This document shows positions 37,291 through 47,464 of a stretch of DNA of 49,302 nucleotides, piece after piece. Position 1 is the first letter of the stretch. Each line of letters opens with the position of its first letter. The notes under the pieces were generated by a model, which had not been told where the DNA came from, made no database searches, and saw only the letters and a program-made list of their open reading frames with translations. The DNA comes from Desulfobacter vibrioformis DSM 8776 (GTDB lineage: Bacteria > Desulfobacterota > Desulfobacteria > Desulfobacterales > Desulfobacteraceae), in the NCBI RefSeq assembly GCF_000745975.1, contig NZ_JQKJ01000028.1, positions 1 to 49,302 on the forward strand. Direction: 5' to 3'. The translations under genes and the position numbers were made by a program.

Positions 37291-39200
37291 TTGTAGCTCC
37301 TTTGCGTTAATTTCACATTCTCAAAAACAAGTGGCTCTGTGTTGCGTATCGGGTCTTTACCTTCACCCGCATATTCCCAGGCAGCTACATGGCAGAATTT
37401 TTCATCATCTCTCTTGGCTTCGTTTTCTTCTGTCTGGGACTCTTCCCTGAAATGGCCACCACAGGATTCTTCGCGCATCAACGCATCACGGGCCAGAAGC
37501 TCGCCGAATTCAAGGTAATCAGCAAGTCTGTAGCCTTTTTCCAGAGTCTGGTTAAAATCTTTGCGGCTACCTGAGACACTAACATTTTCCCAGAATTCTG
37601 CGCGAAGTGCTTGAATCTTCTGGATTGCCGTTTTAAGTCCTGCGTCATTACGGGCCATGCCACAGTAATCCCACATAATAAGGCCAAGCTCTTTGTGCAT
37701 ATCATCAACAGTTCTCTTGCCGTTAATGTTCATAAGCTTGTCCAATTTCTCAGTAAGCTGTTTCTCTGCATCTTTAAATGCCTGGTGAGAAGTGTTTACA
37801 TTCGTCAGGGACTGGGTTGCAAGGTATCCGCCGATGGTATAGGGAAGAACGAAATAGCCGTCTGAAAGGCCCTGCATCAGAGCACTTGCACCAAGACGGT
37901 TTGCGCCGTGGTCTGAGAAGTTGGCGCCACCCAGACAGAAAAGGCCTTCACGGCTTGTCATCAGGTTATAATCAACCCATGTCCCACCCATGACATAATG
38001 GATCGCAGGATAGATTTTCATGGGCACTTTATACGGATCTTCGTCCTGAATCTTATGGTACATCTGGAAAAGGTTGCCATATTTTGCTCTGATGACATCT
38101 TCCCCGTCACGTTCAATTGCTTCGCTAAAATCCAGATATACAGCAAGGCCTGTATTACCGACACCTCTTCCTTCATCGCATGCCAGTTTTGCATTACGCG
38201 ACGCAACATCGCGGGGAACAAGGTTACCAAAACTGGGATATTTACGCTCCAGGTAGTAATCCCTTTCGGATTCAGGAATTTGATCCGGACTGCGTTTATC
38301 TCCCTTATTCTTCGGAACCCAGATTCTACCGTCATTTCTAAGACTTTCGCTCATAAGCGTCAGTTTAGACTGATAGTCTCCATGCACGGTAATACATGTG
38401 GGATGGATCTGGGTATAACAGGGATTGGCAAATGCAGCGCCTTTTTTGTAAGCTGCCCAGCATGCAGAGACATTGGAATGCATACCACTGGTGGTCAGAA
38501 AGTAAACATTGTCATATCCGCCTGTAGCCAAAACTACGGCATGGGCTGAATGACTTTCGATTTCTCCGGTTACCAGGTTACGGCAAACAACACCTCTGGC
38601 ACAACCGTCTACAATAACGATATCAAGGATATCACGTCTGGGGAACATCTCCACGCCGCCAAGACCGATCTGACGACAAAGCTGGCCGTAAACGCCGAGA
38701 AGTAACTGCTGCCCGGTCTGTCCTCTGGCATAAAACGTACGTGAAACCTGGGCACCGCCGAATGAACGGTTGGCATGGAGTCCGCCGTATTCTCTTGCAA
38801 AGGGAACACCTGTGGCAACACAATGGTCTATAATGTTATTGGCATTCTGGGCAAGACGGTAGACGTTTGCTTCTCTTGCGCGGTAATCGCCGCCTTTGAT
38901 TGTATCATAAAAAAGGTTGAATATACTGTCGCCGTCACCGGGATAATTTTTTGCTGCGTTGATACCGCCCTGGGCAGCAATACTGTGCGCTCTTCGCGGA
39001 CTGTCTTGGATGCAGAAATTTTTTACCTTATACCCAAGATCTGCCAAAGTTGCCGCTGCAGAACCACCGGCAAGACCTGTTCCTACAACGATGACTTCAA
39101 ATTTTCTTTTATTTGCAGGATTGACTCGTTTTAACTCAAATTTATGTTTATCCCATTTATCCTTAAGCGGACCTGACGGAACATTGGAATTAAGTTGCAT
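37287..39200 (-). CDS. sdhA: Succinate dehydrogenase/fumarate reductase flavoprotein subunit
   Basis: A 637-residue FAD protein that interconverts succinate and fumarate on the cytoplasmic face. The dinucleotide-binding [12 protein letters not shown] is at 38-49. The covalent FAD attachment His is H72 in [11 protein letters not shown], followed by [20 protein letters not shown] with active-site residues, HPTCI, and a Cys-containing C-terminal part. Gene order sdhC-sdhA-sdhB is that of the type B enzymes with a single two-haem cytochrome b. It follows sdhC by 32 bp. Confidence 0.96.
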   Translation of the reverse strand: MQLNSNVPSGPLKDKWDKHKFELKRVNPANKRKFEVIVVGTGLAGGSAAATLADLGYKVKNFCIQDSPRRAHSIAAQGGINAAKNYPGDGDSIFNLFYDTIKGGDYRAREANVYRLAQNANNIIDHCVATGVPFAREYGGLHANRSFGGAQVSRTFYARGQTGQQLLLGVYGQLCRQIGLGGVEMFPRRDILDIVIVDGCARGVVCRNLVTGEIESHSAHAVVLATGGYDNVYFLTTSGMHSNVSACWAAYKKGAAFANPCYTQIHPTCITVHGDYQSKLTLMSESLRNDGRIWVPKNKGDKRSPDQIPESERDYYLERKYPSFGNLVPRDVASRNAKLACDEGRGVGNTGLAVYLDFSEAIERDGEDVIRAKYGNLFQMYHKIQDEDPYKVPMKIYPAIHYVMGGTWVDYNLMTSREGLFCLGGANFSDHGANRLGASALMQGLSDGYFVLPYTIGGYLATQSLTNVNTSHQAFKDAEKQLTEKLDKLMNINGKRTVDDMHKELGLIMWDYCGMARNDAGLKTAIQKIQALRAEFWENVSVSGSRKDFNQTLEKGYRLADYLEFGELLARDALMREESCGGHFREESQTEENEAKRDDEKFCHVAAWEYAGEGKDPIRNTEPLVFENVKLTQRSYK

Positions 39201-39232
39201 GTATCCCCCTGATTAATTGATAATTATAGCTA

Positions 39233-39871
39233 TTAAATCATATTTAAAGCGATTGGAATAAAACCAAAGCCCACGCCGATAACCACACTAAAAAGTATCC
39301 CAAATCCTCTAACGATAGGCGTATATTTCGGATGGCTGGCACCAAAGGACTGAAAAGCACTCCAAAAGCCGTGATTTACATGAAATGCCACTACGACCAT
39401 AGCTACTATATAAAACACAAGAGTCGCAGGCTGGGAAAGGACGGAAGCTGTGAGATCGAATGTTGTCGTAGTAGAATGATCAGCAAATTTAAGACCAACC
39501 AGATGAACAACTATAAAAACCAATATAAAAAGACCTGTGTAAGGCATAGTTGCCGATGCCAATGTCCGGCCGCCAGCGTTTGACTTTTTCTTATATCTAA
39601 CAGGTCTTGCAGCAAGGTTCTGAAAATAGAGAATAATTGCCATACCGATATGAATCAGGGCAAAAATAATCAAACCTGCCTCAGCGACGTGGATAAGAAT
39701 CCCAAGGGCATGAAGATGCTCAACATAAGCATTAAAAGCATCTTTTCCGCCATAAACAAACAGGTTTCCAATGAGGTGGGTTGTCAGAAAGCAGCAAAAG
39801 GCAAGACCGGTTACTGCCATAAACTGCTTTTTAGCAACAGAGCAGCTAAAAGTTCGTACCAGCCAGTTCAT
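39233..39871 (-). CDS. sdhC: Succinate dehydrogenase/fumarate reductase cytochrome b subunit
   Basis: A 212-residue membrane anchor with five TM helices that binds two haem b and the menaquinone site, as in Bacillus SdhC and Wolinella FrdC. Conserved His residues lie in helix 1 (TTHLIGNLF), in helix 2 (HVAEAGLIIFALIHIG), in helix 3 (FIVVHLVGLKF) and in helix 4 (VVAFHVNHGFWSAFQSFGA), fitting the two-haem type. No separate sdhD is present or needed. First gene of the operon; the likely promoter is about 210 bp upstream. Confidence 0.93.
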   Translation of the reverse strand: MNWLVRTFSCSVAKKQFMAVTGLAFCCFLTTHLIGNLFVYGGKDAFNAYVEHLHALGILIHVAEAGLIIFALIHIGMAIILYFQNLAARPVRYKKKSNAGGRTLASATMPYTGLFILVFIVVHLVGLKFADHSTTTTFDLTASVLSQPATLVFYIVAMVVVAFHVNHGFWSAFQSFGASHPKYTPIVRGFGILFSVVIGVGFGFIPIALNMI

Positions 39872-40393
39872 AATTTAATCCTTTCTAAATTCGGCAACAC
39901 TACATAATTTATGCAGTATTACCTTAAATTTTAATAAAATTAAATACTAAATCGTATTCAGCGAAAAAGTGCCAATAATTTTTCCCTCCTTTTCCCTCCT
40001 TTTTTGTTTATACTATTAACATATACCGTTGCAATACCCATAAAAATCAAGCTTTGTCGAATGCATACGAACCAATGAATTTTAAAATGTATAAACAATA
40101 CATATAGAATTGTCAATATAAAATTTTTAATTCTCCTTTCTACAATTTTGGTAATATTTTCAAAGACTTTACTTTCATTACAAAATTTTCAACACGCTGT
40201 TTTTAATGGTTTTTAATGAGCTTCTTCTAATGCCATTCTAATACTGTTTGCTCGGTTCGCTAGGGTTCCCGATTTCCTCTTGATAAAGGATGAGATAATG
40301 GATGAATTGATGGCAGCAATTCATTCACCTGTTTCAACAGAACAGCACTGGCCTCTCCGCATTTTTCGTTCACATGGCCGATTCCTTAAATAA
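39872..40393. other. Intergenic region between sdhC and maeB
   Basis: A 522-bp A+T-rich region without a gene I can support. It holds the sdh promoter (40088-40116), a 10-base direct repeat of TTTCCCTCCT at 39981-40000, and an 8-bp inverted repeat (ATGAATTG at 40302-40309 and CAATTCAT at 40317-40324) behind maeB that lacks a T-tract. A 36-codon frame starting at GTG behind maeB has no ribosome-binding site and is not called. Confidence 0.6.
40087..40116 (-). promoter_or_regulatory. Sigma-70-type promoter of sdhCAB with a palindrome
   Basis: On the minus strand TTGACA (40116-40111) is followed after exactly 17 bases by TATACA (40093-40088). The -10 overlaps a perfect palindrome, ATGTAT-AAACA-ATACAT (40087-40103), placed where a repressor could block RNA polymerase. 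The leader to the sdhC ATG is about 210 bases. Pattern match only. Confidence 0.6.
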
Positions 40394-42658
40394 TTATTGT
40401 CCCGCCTTGATCATCTGCGCGTCGTTAACGGCTACTGCCGCCATATTGACAATGTCTGAGACATCATCTGCACGCTGCAGTACATGAATGGGTTTTTTCA
40501 TCCCCATGAGGATGGGGCCGACAGCAACGGCATTGCCGAGTTTGGCAAGCATTTTATATGTGATATTACCCGATTGCAGGTCCGGAAAGATAAAAATATT
40601 TGCATCCCCCTTGAGGTTGGAGAAGGGATATTGGTTTTTGACGATTTCCGGGTCCAGGGCAACATTAGCCTGGATTTCTCCGTCCACCCTCAGCTCCGGA
40701 GCCCATTCCTTGACCAGCTCGGTTGCTTTTTTCACTTTCAGGGTCAATGGGTGCTGGGCACTGCCAAAGTTGGAAAAGGAGAGCATGGCAACGCGTGGTG
40801 TGATATCAAAATGCTGTGCCTGTTCAGCAGCCAGGATGGCTGTTTCCGCCAGCTCTTCTGCAGTCGGTTCAATGGTAACGGTTGTATCGGCGCAAAAGAT
40901 CACCTTTTTTTTGAACACCATCATGTACAGGCCATGCACTTTGGATAAGCCGTCCTTTTTACCAATCACCTCTATAGCCGGCAGGATGACATCCGGATAA
41001 TGCGCGTTGATGCCGGAAAGCAGGGCATCCGCATCTCCTTGTTCCACCATGATGGCGCCGAAATAATTTCCATCCTCCTGCAGACGGCGGCGGGCATCAT
41101 AGCGTGTCATGCCCTTGCGTTGACGTTTGGCAAAGAGTATTTCCGTATACGCTTTGAGTTTTTCACTTTTGCGGGGGGTGATGATCTCCGTGGTGCGCAG
41201 GTCGACATTAAGTGCCCTGGCTTTTTCGCGGATGATTTCATCATCGCCGATAAGAATCGGGATGGCAATTTTTTCGTCCAGCAGCACCTGTACCGAACGT
41301 AGAATTTTATCTTCTTCACCTTCCGGAAAGACCACCCGTTTAGGTGCTGTTTTCGCTTTGTTGATCATGGTACGCATGATCTCTTTTGAGCGCCCCTGGA
41401 GCGCCTCCAGGTGTTCAATGTATTTCGCCATGTCTAAGATGGGTCTGCGGGCGACACCGGAATCCATGGCTGCCTGTGCAACGGCGGGTGCAATGTGTAA
41501 CAAGACCCGCGGATCAAAGGGTTTTGGAATGAGATATTCCCGCCCGAATTTGATTTCACTGTTGCCATAGGCACGGCGTACGGAATCCGGGACATCTTCT
41601 TTTGCCAGCCGGGCAAGGGCGTGGACTGCCGCCAGTTTCATCTCATCATTAATAGCGCTGGCATGGGTGTCCAGAGCGCCACGGAAAAGAAAAGGGAAAC
41701 ACAGGACATTGTTTATCTGGTTATTATAGTCAGAGCGTCCGGTGCCGATAATGACATCATCGCGCACCGCTTTTGCTTCGTCCGGGGTGATTTCCGGGTC
41801 AGGATTAGCCATGGCAAAAATGATCGGGTCTTTGGCCATGGCGCGCAGCATGCCGGCGGTGAGCGCCCCTTTGACTGAAACCCCGAAGAAAATATCCGCA
41901 CCGTTCATCGCATCTTCAAGCGTGCGGGCATCGGTTTGCGCCGCCAAGCGCTCTTTATACTCGTTCATGCCCACGGTGCGGCCTTTATATATGACCCCCC
42001 TGGAGTCGCAGAGGATAACGTTGTTTTTGTTAATGCCCATGAAAATTGCAAAGTTGGCGCAGGCAATCCCGGCGGCTCCGGCTCCGTTCACGACCATCTT
42101 GACGTCTTCAATTTTTTTCCCGACGATTTCAAGGGCATTGACCATACCGGCGGCGGAAATAATCGCTGTTCCGTGCTGATCATCATGGAATATCGGGATG
42201 TTCATGGTTTTTTTCAACGCTTCTTCAATATAAAAGCATTCCGGACCTTTGATATCTTCCAGATTGATACCGCCAAAGGTGGGCTCAAGCAGCTGCACTG
42301 TGCGGATCAATTCATCCGGATTTTTGGTGTTCAGCTCAATATCAAAAACATCTATATCGGCAAAACTTTTGAACAGGACGCCTTTCCCCTCCATAACCGG
42401 CTTACCGGCAAGGGCGCCGATATCTCCAAGGCCGAGAACTGCCGTTCCGTTGGAAACAACGGCAACAAGATTTCCCTTGGCTGTATACTCATAAGCCATA
42501 TCGGGATCTTTTTCAATTTCCCGGCAGGGTTCTGCAACCCCAGGGCTGTAGGCCAGAGCCAGGTCCCTGCTTGTTGCGCATGGCTTTGTGGTGATAACTT
42601 CAATTTTACCTTTACGGCCGCTTCGGTGGTATTCCAGAGCATCAGTGAATTTTGACAT
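40394..42658 (-). CDS. maeB: Malic enzyme with C-terminal phosphotransacetylase-like domain
   Basis: A 754-residue cytoplasmic enzyme of the MaeB type that oxidatively decarboxylates malate to pyruvate, usually with NADP+. Residues 1 to about 420 are the malic enzyme part: [27 protein letters not shown], the catalytic [11 protein letters not shown] region, [12 protein letters not shown] and the nucleotide-binding [13 protein letters not shown]. Residues of about 430-754 resemble phosphotransacetylase ([44 protein letters not shown]); in characterised MaeB proteins this part is regulatory and binds acetyl-CoA. The ATG at 42658 has AAGGAAGG directly upstream, so the 12 extra codons of the longer frame are excluded. 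It is transcribed alone; the role fits TCA-cycle carbon balance beside sdhCAB. Confidence 0.95.
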   Translation of the reverse strand: MSKFTDALEYHRSGRKGKIEVITTKPCATSRDLALAYSPGVAEPCREIEKDPDMAYEYTAKGNLVAVVSNGTAVLGLGDIGALAGKPVMEGKGVLFKSFADIDVFDIELNTKNPDELIRTVQLLEPTFGGINLEDIKGPECFYIEEALKKTMNIPIFHDDQHGTAIISAAGMVNALEIVGKKIEDVKMVVNGAGAAGIACANFAIFMGINKNNVILCDSRGVIYKGRTVGMNEYKERLAAQTDARTLEDAMNGADIFFGVSVKGALTAGMLRAMAKDPIIFAMANPDPEITPDEAKAVRDDVIIGTGRSDYNNQINNVLCFPFLFRGALDTHASAINDEMKLAAVHALARLAKEDVPDSVRRAYGNSEIKFGREYLIPKPFDPRVLLHIAPAVAQAAMDSGVARRPILDMAKYIEHLEALQGRSKEIMRTMINKAKTAPKRVVFPEGEEDKILRSVQVLLDEKIAIPILIGDDEIIREKARALNVDLRTTEIITPRKSEKLKAYTEILFAKRQRKGMTRYDARRRLQEDGNYFGAIMVEQGDADALLSGINAHYPDVILPAIEVIGKKDGLSKVHGLYMMVFKKKVIFCADTTVTIEPTAEELAETAILAAEQAQHFDITPRVAMLSFSNFGSAQHPLTLKVKKATELVKEWAPELRVDGEIQANVALDPEIVKNQYPFSNLKGDANIFIFPDLQSGNITYKMLAKLGNAVAVGPILMGMKKPIHVLQRADDVSDIVNMAAVAVNDAQMIKAGQ

Positions 42659-42741
42659 TGTTCCTTCCTTTAAAAAGGGACGAAAAGTAATCATGGTATG
42701 ATTGAACTTTTTTCAGAAAATTATCCAACCCCCTCTTGTTT

Positions 42742-43560
42742 CTAGTTTCCTATCCGATTCTTATACATATCTTCAAACTGGCGGGCAATACTGTCACGCT
42801 CATAAACAATCTCCACCCGTCGGTTCCGGGCCCGGCCCTGGGCCGTATCATTGGAGGCCACGGGGTGATACTGGGCATAGCCTTCGGCAGAAATATAAAA
42901 AGGCGGCACACCGGTTGCCACCAGCAGGCGCGCAACCGTAGATGCCCTGGCCGAAGACAGTTCCCAGTTGGACGGATAAATGGGTGACGTAATAGGCTCG
43001 GAATCGGTATGTCCCCGGACCTTTACATGGTAGGCAAGCCTTGATAAAACCGACGCTACTTTTTCAAGTATCTCCATCCCCTTGGGCGACAACTGGGCCC
43101 CGCCTGCGGGGAAAAGCAGCAGGTCGGACAGGGTAATGACCGCACCAGCCTCGGTTTTGGTCACACTGACCTCCCCGCCCAGTTTATTGAAAAGGACCAG
43201 TTCCCTGACTTCGGAAACAATATCATCCAGCTCCTTTTCAATCATACCGCCAAGCTCGTCAATGGACTGGCTGTCCACTTTTTCTTCCGAAGGTACCGGG
43301 TGCATGGTCAATCCCTCCCGGGTACCGGACTCAGGAACAGTCTGGGCACCCAGGGCACTTCTCAAGGATTTGACCAGTTCCTTGTAAGTCTCCTGCTGGG
43401 TAGTGCTCATGGCAAACAAAAGAACAAAAAAGCACATCAAAAGCGTTACCAAATCCGCAAAGGTTGCCATCCATGCCGGGGCCCCCTCTGTGACATTGAT
43501 AATCTCTTCCTTGACGACTTTTTGTTTTCCGCGACCTGAGTCTTCGTCGTTTTCAGCCAT
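42742..43560 (-). CDS. motB: Flagellar stator protein MotB
   Basis: A 272-residue stator subunit that anchors MotA to peptidoglycan. The plug/TM region PAWMATFADLVTLLMCFFVL contains the ion-binding Asp36; a single TM helix spans about 33-52. Residues of about 140-255 are the OmpA-like peptidoglycan-binding domain (VRGHTDSEPI, NWELSSARASTVARLL, NRRVEIVY). Whether protons or sodium drive it cannot be told with certainty; a marine origin makes sodium possible. Last gene of the run HD - HD-GYP - motA - motB; 28 bp after motA. Confidence 0.95.
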   Translation of the reverse strand: MAENDEDSGRGKQKVVKEEIINVTEGAPAWMATFADLVTLLMCFFVLLFAMSTTQQETYKELVKSLRSALGAQTVPESGTREGLTMHPVPSEEKVDSQSIDELGGMIEKELDDIVSEVRELVLFNKLGGEVSVTKTEAGAVITLSDLLLFPAGGAQLSPKGMEILEKVASVLSRLAYHVKVRGHTDSEPITSPIYPSNWELSSARASTVARLLVATGVPPFYISAEGYAQYHPVASNDTAQGRARNRRVEIVYERDSIARQFEDMYKNRIGN

Positions 43561-43588
43561 GCCTTTATCCTTCTACCTGAACCATAGA

Positions 43589-44350
43589 TTACTTCTTGGC
43601 TTGCTTGCCGGCATCCCCCAAATAGACCTTGAGCTTATCTTCCATAAGTTTGGGATGTTCGCCTTCCCGGATGGATAAAATGCCTTCGTAAACAATATTC
43701 ATGTTGGTGATTTCTTCTTCGGTACGCCCTTTGAGCTTATCACTCATGGGAATAAAAAAAAGGTTGGCCATGATGGCCCCGTAAAATGTGGTAATCATGG
43801 CAACGGCCATTTTCGGACCAATGGTGGAAGGGTCATCCAGATTGGCCAGCATCTGCACAAGACCGATCAGCGTACCGATCATGCCGAATGCCGGTGCATA
43901 GGCCGCCATGCTGGCAAAAATGGCTGAACCGGTATCCAGATTCTTTTTGGTCAGTTCCATCTTCTTTTCCATGATCTGACCGATATCTTCGGTCTTAACC
44001 CCGTCCACGGTCATCTGCAGGGCCTGGGCCAGATAGGGATCAGGTGTACTCTGAATATCGCCTTCAATGGACAGCAACCCTCCTTTTCTGGCCTTATTTG
44101 ATATTTCCGCAAGGTTGGCAATGATATCTTCGGCTTTTTCAATCTTGAACATGAACACCTTAATGGCTGTTTTAAATATGCCTAAAATATCACCCAGGGG
44201 AAAACCGATCATGGTTGCGGCAATGGTACCGCCCACAACAATGAGAATAGAGGGGATATTGATGAACATAGTGATGGGACCACCCAGAAGAATGGTGCCC
44301 AGAATGAACCCGACACCGGAGACACAGCCGATTATTGAAGCAATATCCAT
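43589..44350 (-). CDS. motA: Flagellar stator protein MotA
   Basis: A 253-residue four-TM stator subunit. The N-terminal pair of helices (IIGCVSGVGFILGTILLGG, FINIPSILIVVGGTIAATMI), the cytoplasmic charged loop and the C-terminal pair (APAFGMIGTLIGLVQMLANL, VAMITTFYGAIMANLFFIPM) are typical of MotA/PomA. It starts five bases after the stop of the HD-GYP gene, so the two are translated from one message, and pairs with MotB 28 bp downstream. Confidence 0.95.
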   Translation of the reverse strand: MDIASIIGCVSGVGFILGTILLGGPITMFINIPSILIVVGGTIAATMIGFPLGDILGIFKTAIKVFMFKIEKAEDIIANLAEISNKARKGGLLSIEGDIQSTPDPYLAQALQMTVDGVKTEDIGQIMEKKMELTKKNLDTGSAIFASMAAYAPAFGMIGTLIGLVQMLANLDDPSTIGPKMAVAMITTFYGAIMANLFFIPMSDKLKGRTEEEITNMNIVYEGILSIREGEHPKLMEDKLKVYLGDAGKQAKK

Positions 44351-44355
44351 TCGTT

Positions 44356-45738
44356 TCAGACCTTTATATAAACAGTTTCGTCAACAGGGTATGCCCTGTG
44401 ATATTGTATTATCTTATCAATGGCTTGCCGGGTCAGGGTCTGGCCGGCAGGCAGCAGTTTGGTGCCGGTCCGGGTGAACAGCGTTGCACTGAGAATCATT
44501 CCCGGTTCCAGCTGTTCCACGCCGACACCACGGACCTTGAGCGTATCTCCTCCCCAATGCAGTAGCGCATACTTTTCAAGCCATCCGGCAACCATCGGAT
44601 CAATACGGGTGCCGATTAACGGCTCAAGGTCTGAAAGCAAATCCCGGATATCAAAAGCCTTATTTTTCTCCCGAAGGGTCTCCAGTTCATCCGCAGCAGC
44701 CAGGATTCTTGACGCCAGAGGAATATGGTGGCGTTTCAGGCCGTCAGGATATCCTGTACCGTCCACATTTTCGTTCAAACACCGGATAATGGCTGCCGGC
44801 CGCTCAAATCCCCGGCAATGGCTGAGCAGTTCAGCCCCTTTAACCGGAAATTGCATGATCATCGTTTGATCATATACGGTTTGATCATATGCTGTAGGAC
44901 GGCCGTCCGGATGTTGACCTGCGTCGCTCCCACCAGGCACGCGTTGACAAATATACTCCTTTGAAAGGAAAAGAAGTCCGGTTTCGTGGAGCATACCAGC
45001 TTTTGACAGATCCTCCAACTGTTTTTGGGGTAAGCCCATATGCGTTGCCATAAAACAGGCAATTTTCCCCACACGCTCGCCATGGCCGCGATTAAGCTCC
45101 ACCCGCTGACGGATTAACGCATAAAGAATGCGGCTGAATCCTTCCATATCCGCAGTCATCTGTGTCTTGGCATCCAAAAGGCTTTGCTTCAAACGCCTGC
45201 GCTCTTCGGACATCTGCTGGATCTGTTTTAACGCCGTGTTCAGATTGCTTTTATCCTCAAGCAGCTCATCTTTGACTTCTTTTAATTCGCTTTTAAACCG
45301 ATCCAGATATCCAAAAGATTTTTCAAGGGAACCGGTCTTGGAAAAAAGTGCCTGTTCAAGATGGAGCTTATCTACAGCCGCTTTGGCTTTAACTTCAAGC
45401 TCCTGTGTATCCAGGGGCCAGTCCACCACCTGATCAGCACCTGATGCCATAAGACTTAACCGGACACGTTTTCCGGTTTTTTCAGGTACGATAACAAAAA
45501 CTGCCAAAGAAAATTTGAAATGATGACCATCCAACGCATCAAACCATGACCGGACCTTTTCCGGGTCAACACCGGCGTCATGGCCAAAAGGATCCATCAG
45601 CACAATATCCGGTCGCTGTTTCAGGGATTTTATGGCATCAGGCGTATGAACACAGGCAAGGGAAAGGTGTGGATCTGCAGACGCAAAATTTGGGGGGCAC
45701 CGGGGGCCCACATATAAAATGGAAAGGCGCAAAGCCAT
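44356..45738 (-). CDS. Receiver-like/HD-GYP-like protein with degenerate catalytic site
   Basis: A 460-residue protein. Residues 1-125 are receiver-like, with RPDIVLMDPFG holding a candidate phospho-Asp; 140-205 is a coiled coil; and about 210-395 follows the HD-GYP fold (RVELNRGHGERVGKIACFMA, DGTGYPDGL, IPLASRILAAADELETL). The usual HD-GYP enzymes hydrolyse cyclic di-GMP, but here the metal ligands are altered: LHDIGK reads LHETGLL, the His-Pro before the GAELL helix reads Phe-Pro, and HHE reads LNE. Catalysis is therefore unlikely, while ligand binding is possible. A short internal repeat, AYDQTVYDQT, sits in a loop. The C-terminus (VEQLEPGMILSATLFTRTGT) is a common tail of such proteins. 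It lies directly before motA, so a link to motility is likely. Confidence 0.8.
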   Translation of the reverse strand: MALRLSILYVGPRCPPNFASADPHLSLACVHTPDAIKSLKQRPDIVLMDPFGHDAGVDPEKVRSWFDALDGHHFKFSLAVFVIVPEKTGKRVRLSLMASGADQVVDWPLDTQELEVKAKAAVDKLHLEQALFSKTGSLEKSFGYLDRFKSELKEVKDELLEDKSNLNTALKQIQQMSEERRRLKQSLLDAKTQMTADMEGFSRILYALIRQRVELNRGHGERVGKIACFMATHMGLPQKQLEDLSKAGMLHETGLLFLSKEYICQRVPGGSDAGQHPDGRPTAYDQTVYDQTMIMQFPVKGAELLSHCRGFERPAAIIRCLNENVDGTGYPDGLKRHHIPLASRILAAADELETLREKNKAFDIRDLLSDLEPLIGTRIDPMVAGWLEKYALLHWGGDTLKVRGVGVEQLEPGMILSATLFTRTGTKLLPAGQTLTRQAIDKIIQYHRAYPVDETVYIKV

Positions 45739-45763
45739 AAATTAAAAGATACCTGTATCTTGT

Positions 45764-46315
45764 CTATTCCGAATATCCACGGGTCCACCATTCATCCCAG
45801 CGTGTACCAAGGACCTCCCGGGCAAGCTGTTTACCTGTATCTGTCCTAAGGCGGCCGACCACAAAGGGCAGCCAGGATTCAGGGGAGGTGGCGCCAAGGT
45901 CTTTTAATTTTTTAAGTTCAAGAATAAAGGAGAGTTGATCCGCATCATTGGCCAGCCGGGCTTCCCTGGTTTCTCCCCGGTTGAATTCATCAATAAGTTC
46001 AGGGATCTCTTTTGCCCAGTCAAGGCCCTGGACCAGATCTGACACCGCATGGGGTTCATCCACAGTATTATAGTGTTTGTTCACGTAATTCAAATCCCCT
46101 GTCCGGGCTTCGGCCGTATCATGCACCAGGGCCATGGAAATAAGCTTTTCAGCATCCACATCCGGTTCAAGCCGGGCCATGACAAAGCATAAGAAAGCTG
46201 TGGTAAAGCAGTGCTCTGCAATACTTTCCCCTCCTGTGCCCAGAAAAGCGTACCCGGTCCGGTTCAGGTCTTTGAGCATCCGTACTTCAAACAAAAGATC
46301 AGCAATCCGTGTCAT
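45764..46315 (-). CDS. HD-domain phosphohydrolase (YfbR/HDDC2-like)
   Basis: A 183-residue cytoplasmic HD-superfamily protein. The metal-binding pattern is complete: H35 in IAEHCFTTAF, H65-D66 in ALVHDTAEARTGD, and a late Asp in NDADQLSF (124 or 126). The order and spacing resemble 5'-deoxynucleotidase YfbR and HDDC2 proteins, which remove phosphate from deoxynucleoside monophosphates. It lies 25 bp before the HD-GYP-like gene and may be co-transcribed with it and motAB, though a functional link is not evident. Confidence 0.85.
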   Translation of the reverse strand: MTRIADLLFEVRMLKDLNRTGYAFLGTGGESIAEHCFTTAFLCFVMARLEPDVDAEKLISMALVHDTAEARTGDLNYVNKHYNTVDEPHAVSDLVQGLDWAKEIPELIDEFNRGETREARLANDADQLSFILELKKLKDLGATSPESWLPFVVGRLRTDTGKQLAREVLGTRWDEWWTRGYSE

Positions 46316-46422
46316 TTCGCATCCATGTCCTGTGATTTAGGCAACAAATCTTGACAAGATATAGAACACTAGCTTAAATAAAGTCAAGATTTACAAGGAT
46401 CAACACATCACTGGAGGTCCCG

Positions 46423-47454
46423 ATGCCGGTTCACGAAAGAATATTTTCACCCCTGGTGTTCCTAATTATTTTTCTCATCTGTTCCTGCCTTTGTGCCTGC
46501 CTTTCCCCGCTTGGTGCCCGGGAAAGACTGGAAAAGTTTGACACAGATCAGGATACCGGCTTTTACTACACCATCAAAAAAGGCGACACACTCTGGGATC
46601 TGTCCCAAAAATTTTATAATTCCCAATGGGCCTGGCCAGGTCTGTGGGCGCTTAACAAGGATATTAAAAATCCCCACTGGATTTATCCGGGCAACACCAT
46701 CAGGGTGTATCTGAAGACTGAATTGAAAAAACAACCCCTTGAAAAACAGGTGCTAAAAAAACCGGTCCCGATGGCGGTTGTCACCCGGTTTAATTATCCT
46801 GCCATTCACAAGACCGGATTTATAAGGGAAGCACAGGTGCCGGCCCTTGGCACGGTGGTGCGGGAAAAAGACGGCAATATCATGATGGCCACCGATGATA
46901 TTGTTTATATCAGGCCCACGGGCCAGGCTCCTTTTATTCCCGGGCACAGGTACCAGATTTATTCCACCTCCCCGGTAGATCAGAAAGTCGGCTTAAGCCA
47001 TTACAAAGGCATCAGGCACCTGGTCAAAGCAGATCTTGAAATTATTGAGACCAATACCCGGTATGCCACCGGAAAAATTAAAAATACTTACAGGGATGTG
47101 GTTTCAGGAGATCTGGTCATGGATTTTTATCCAAGACAGACCTCACTTGAGGTCAACGCGCACCCAGCTCCCGTGGATGCTGTCCTGCTCTGTTCCGAGG
47201 ATGACAATGTTCTGGTTAACGATTACCGCATCGCCTTTATAAATAAGGGTATCCAAGATAATATCCAGCCAGGTAACATTTACACCATCAAGCGGGGCAA
47301 TCAAACCGAATCAATTTACGACGTAAAAGCCGGACTGGATATCGCACCGGTGGCAGCGGGCAGGCTCATTGTGCTTCATACGGAACCGGCAAGTGCCACG
47401 GTCATGGTACTCTCGTCAACCCAGGATATACTCCCCGGCGATATCGTCAACTAG
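46423..47454 (+). CDS. LysM-domain exported protein, likely lipoprotein
   Basis: A 343-residue exported protein. The N-terminal hydrophobic stretch LVFLIIFLICSCLCACLS has several Cys and fits a lipoprotein signal (a Leu-x-Ala-Cys option), so the protein would be anchored on the periplasmic side of a membrane. A LysM domain follows at about 48-96 (YYTIKKGDTLWDLSQKFYNS, NPHWIYPGNTIRV) and should bind peptidoglycan. The rest, about 120-343, is beta-rich with no recognised motif, ending in a repeat-like GNIYTIKRGN and QDILPGDIVN. The ATG has a TGGAGG ribosome-binding site. It is convergent with the gspE remnant. Confidence 0.8.
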   Translation: MPVHERIFSPLVFLIIFLICSCLCACLSPLGARERLEKFDTDQDTGFYYTIKKGDTLWDLSQKFYNSQWAWPGLWALNKDIKNPHWIYPGNTIRVYLKTELKKQPLEKQVLKKPVPMAVVTRFNYPAIHKTGFIREAQVPALGTVVREKDGNIMMATDDIVYIRPTGQAPFIPGHRYQIYSTSPVDQKVGLSHYKGIRHLVKADLEIIETNTRYATGKIKNTYRDVVSGDLVMDFYPRQTSLEVNAHPAPVDAVLLCSEDDNVLVNDYRIAFINKGIQDNIQPGNIYTIKRGNQTESIYDVKAGLDIAPVAAGRLIVLHTEPASATVMVLSSTQDILPGDIVN

Positions 47455-47464
47455 GACCCCGGTG

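Noticed and set aside
39981-40000. Two copies of TTTCCCTCCT upstream of sdhC, considered as a start of a CRISPR-like or tandem array
   Set aside because: Only two adjacent 10-base copies without spacers; a simple duplication. No CRISPR array is present in the window.
40264-40373. A GTG-initiated 36-codon frame behind maeB (starts VNEKCGEASAVLLK)
   Set aside because: No ribosome-binding site and no recognised family; perhaps a gene remnant, but unsupported.
44859-44895. Short repeated TTTGATCATA sequence in the HD-GYP-like gene
   Set aside because: It is in frame and only encodes the duplicated YDQT in a loop; no sign of a regulatory site.
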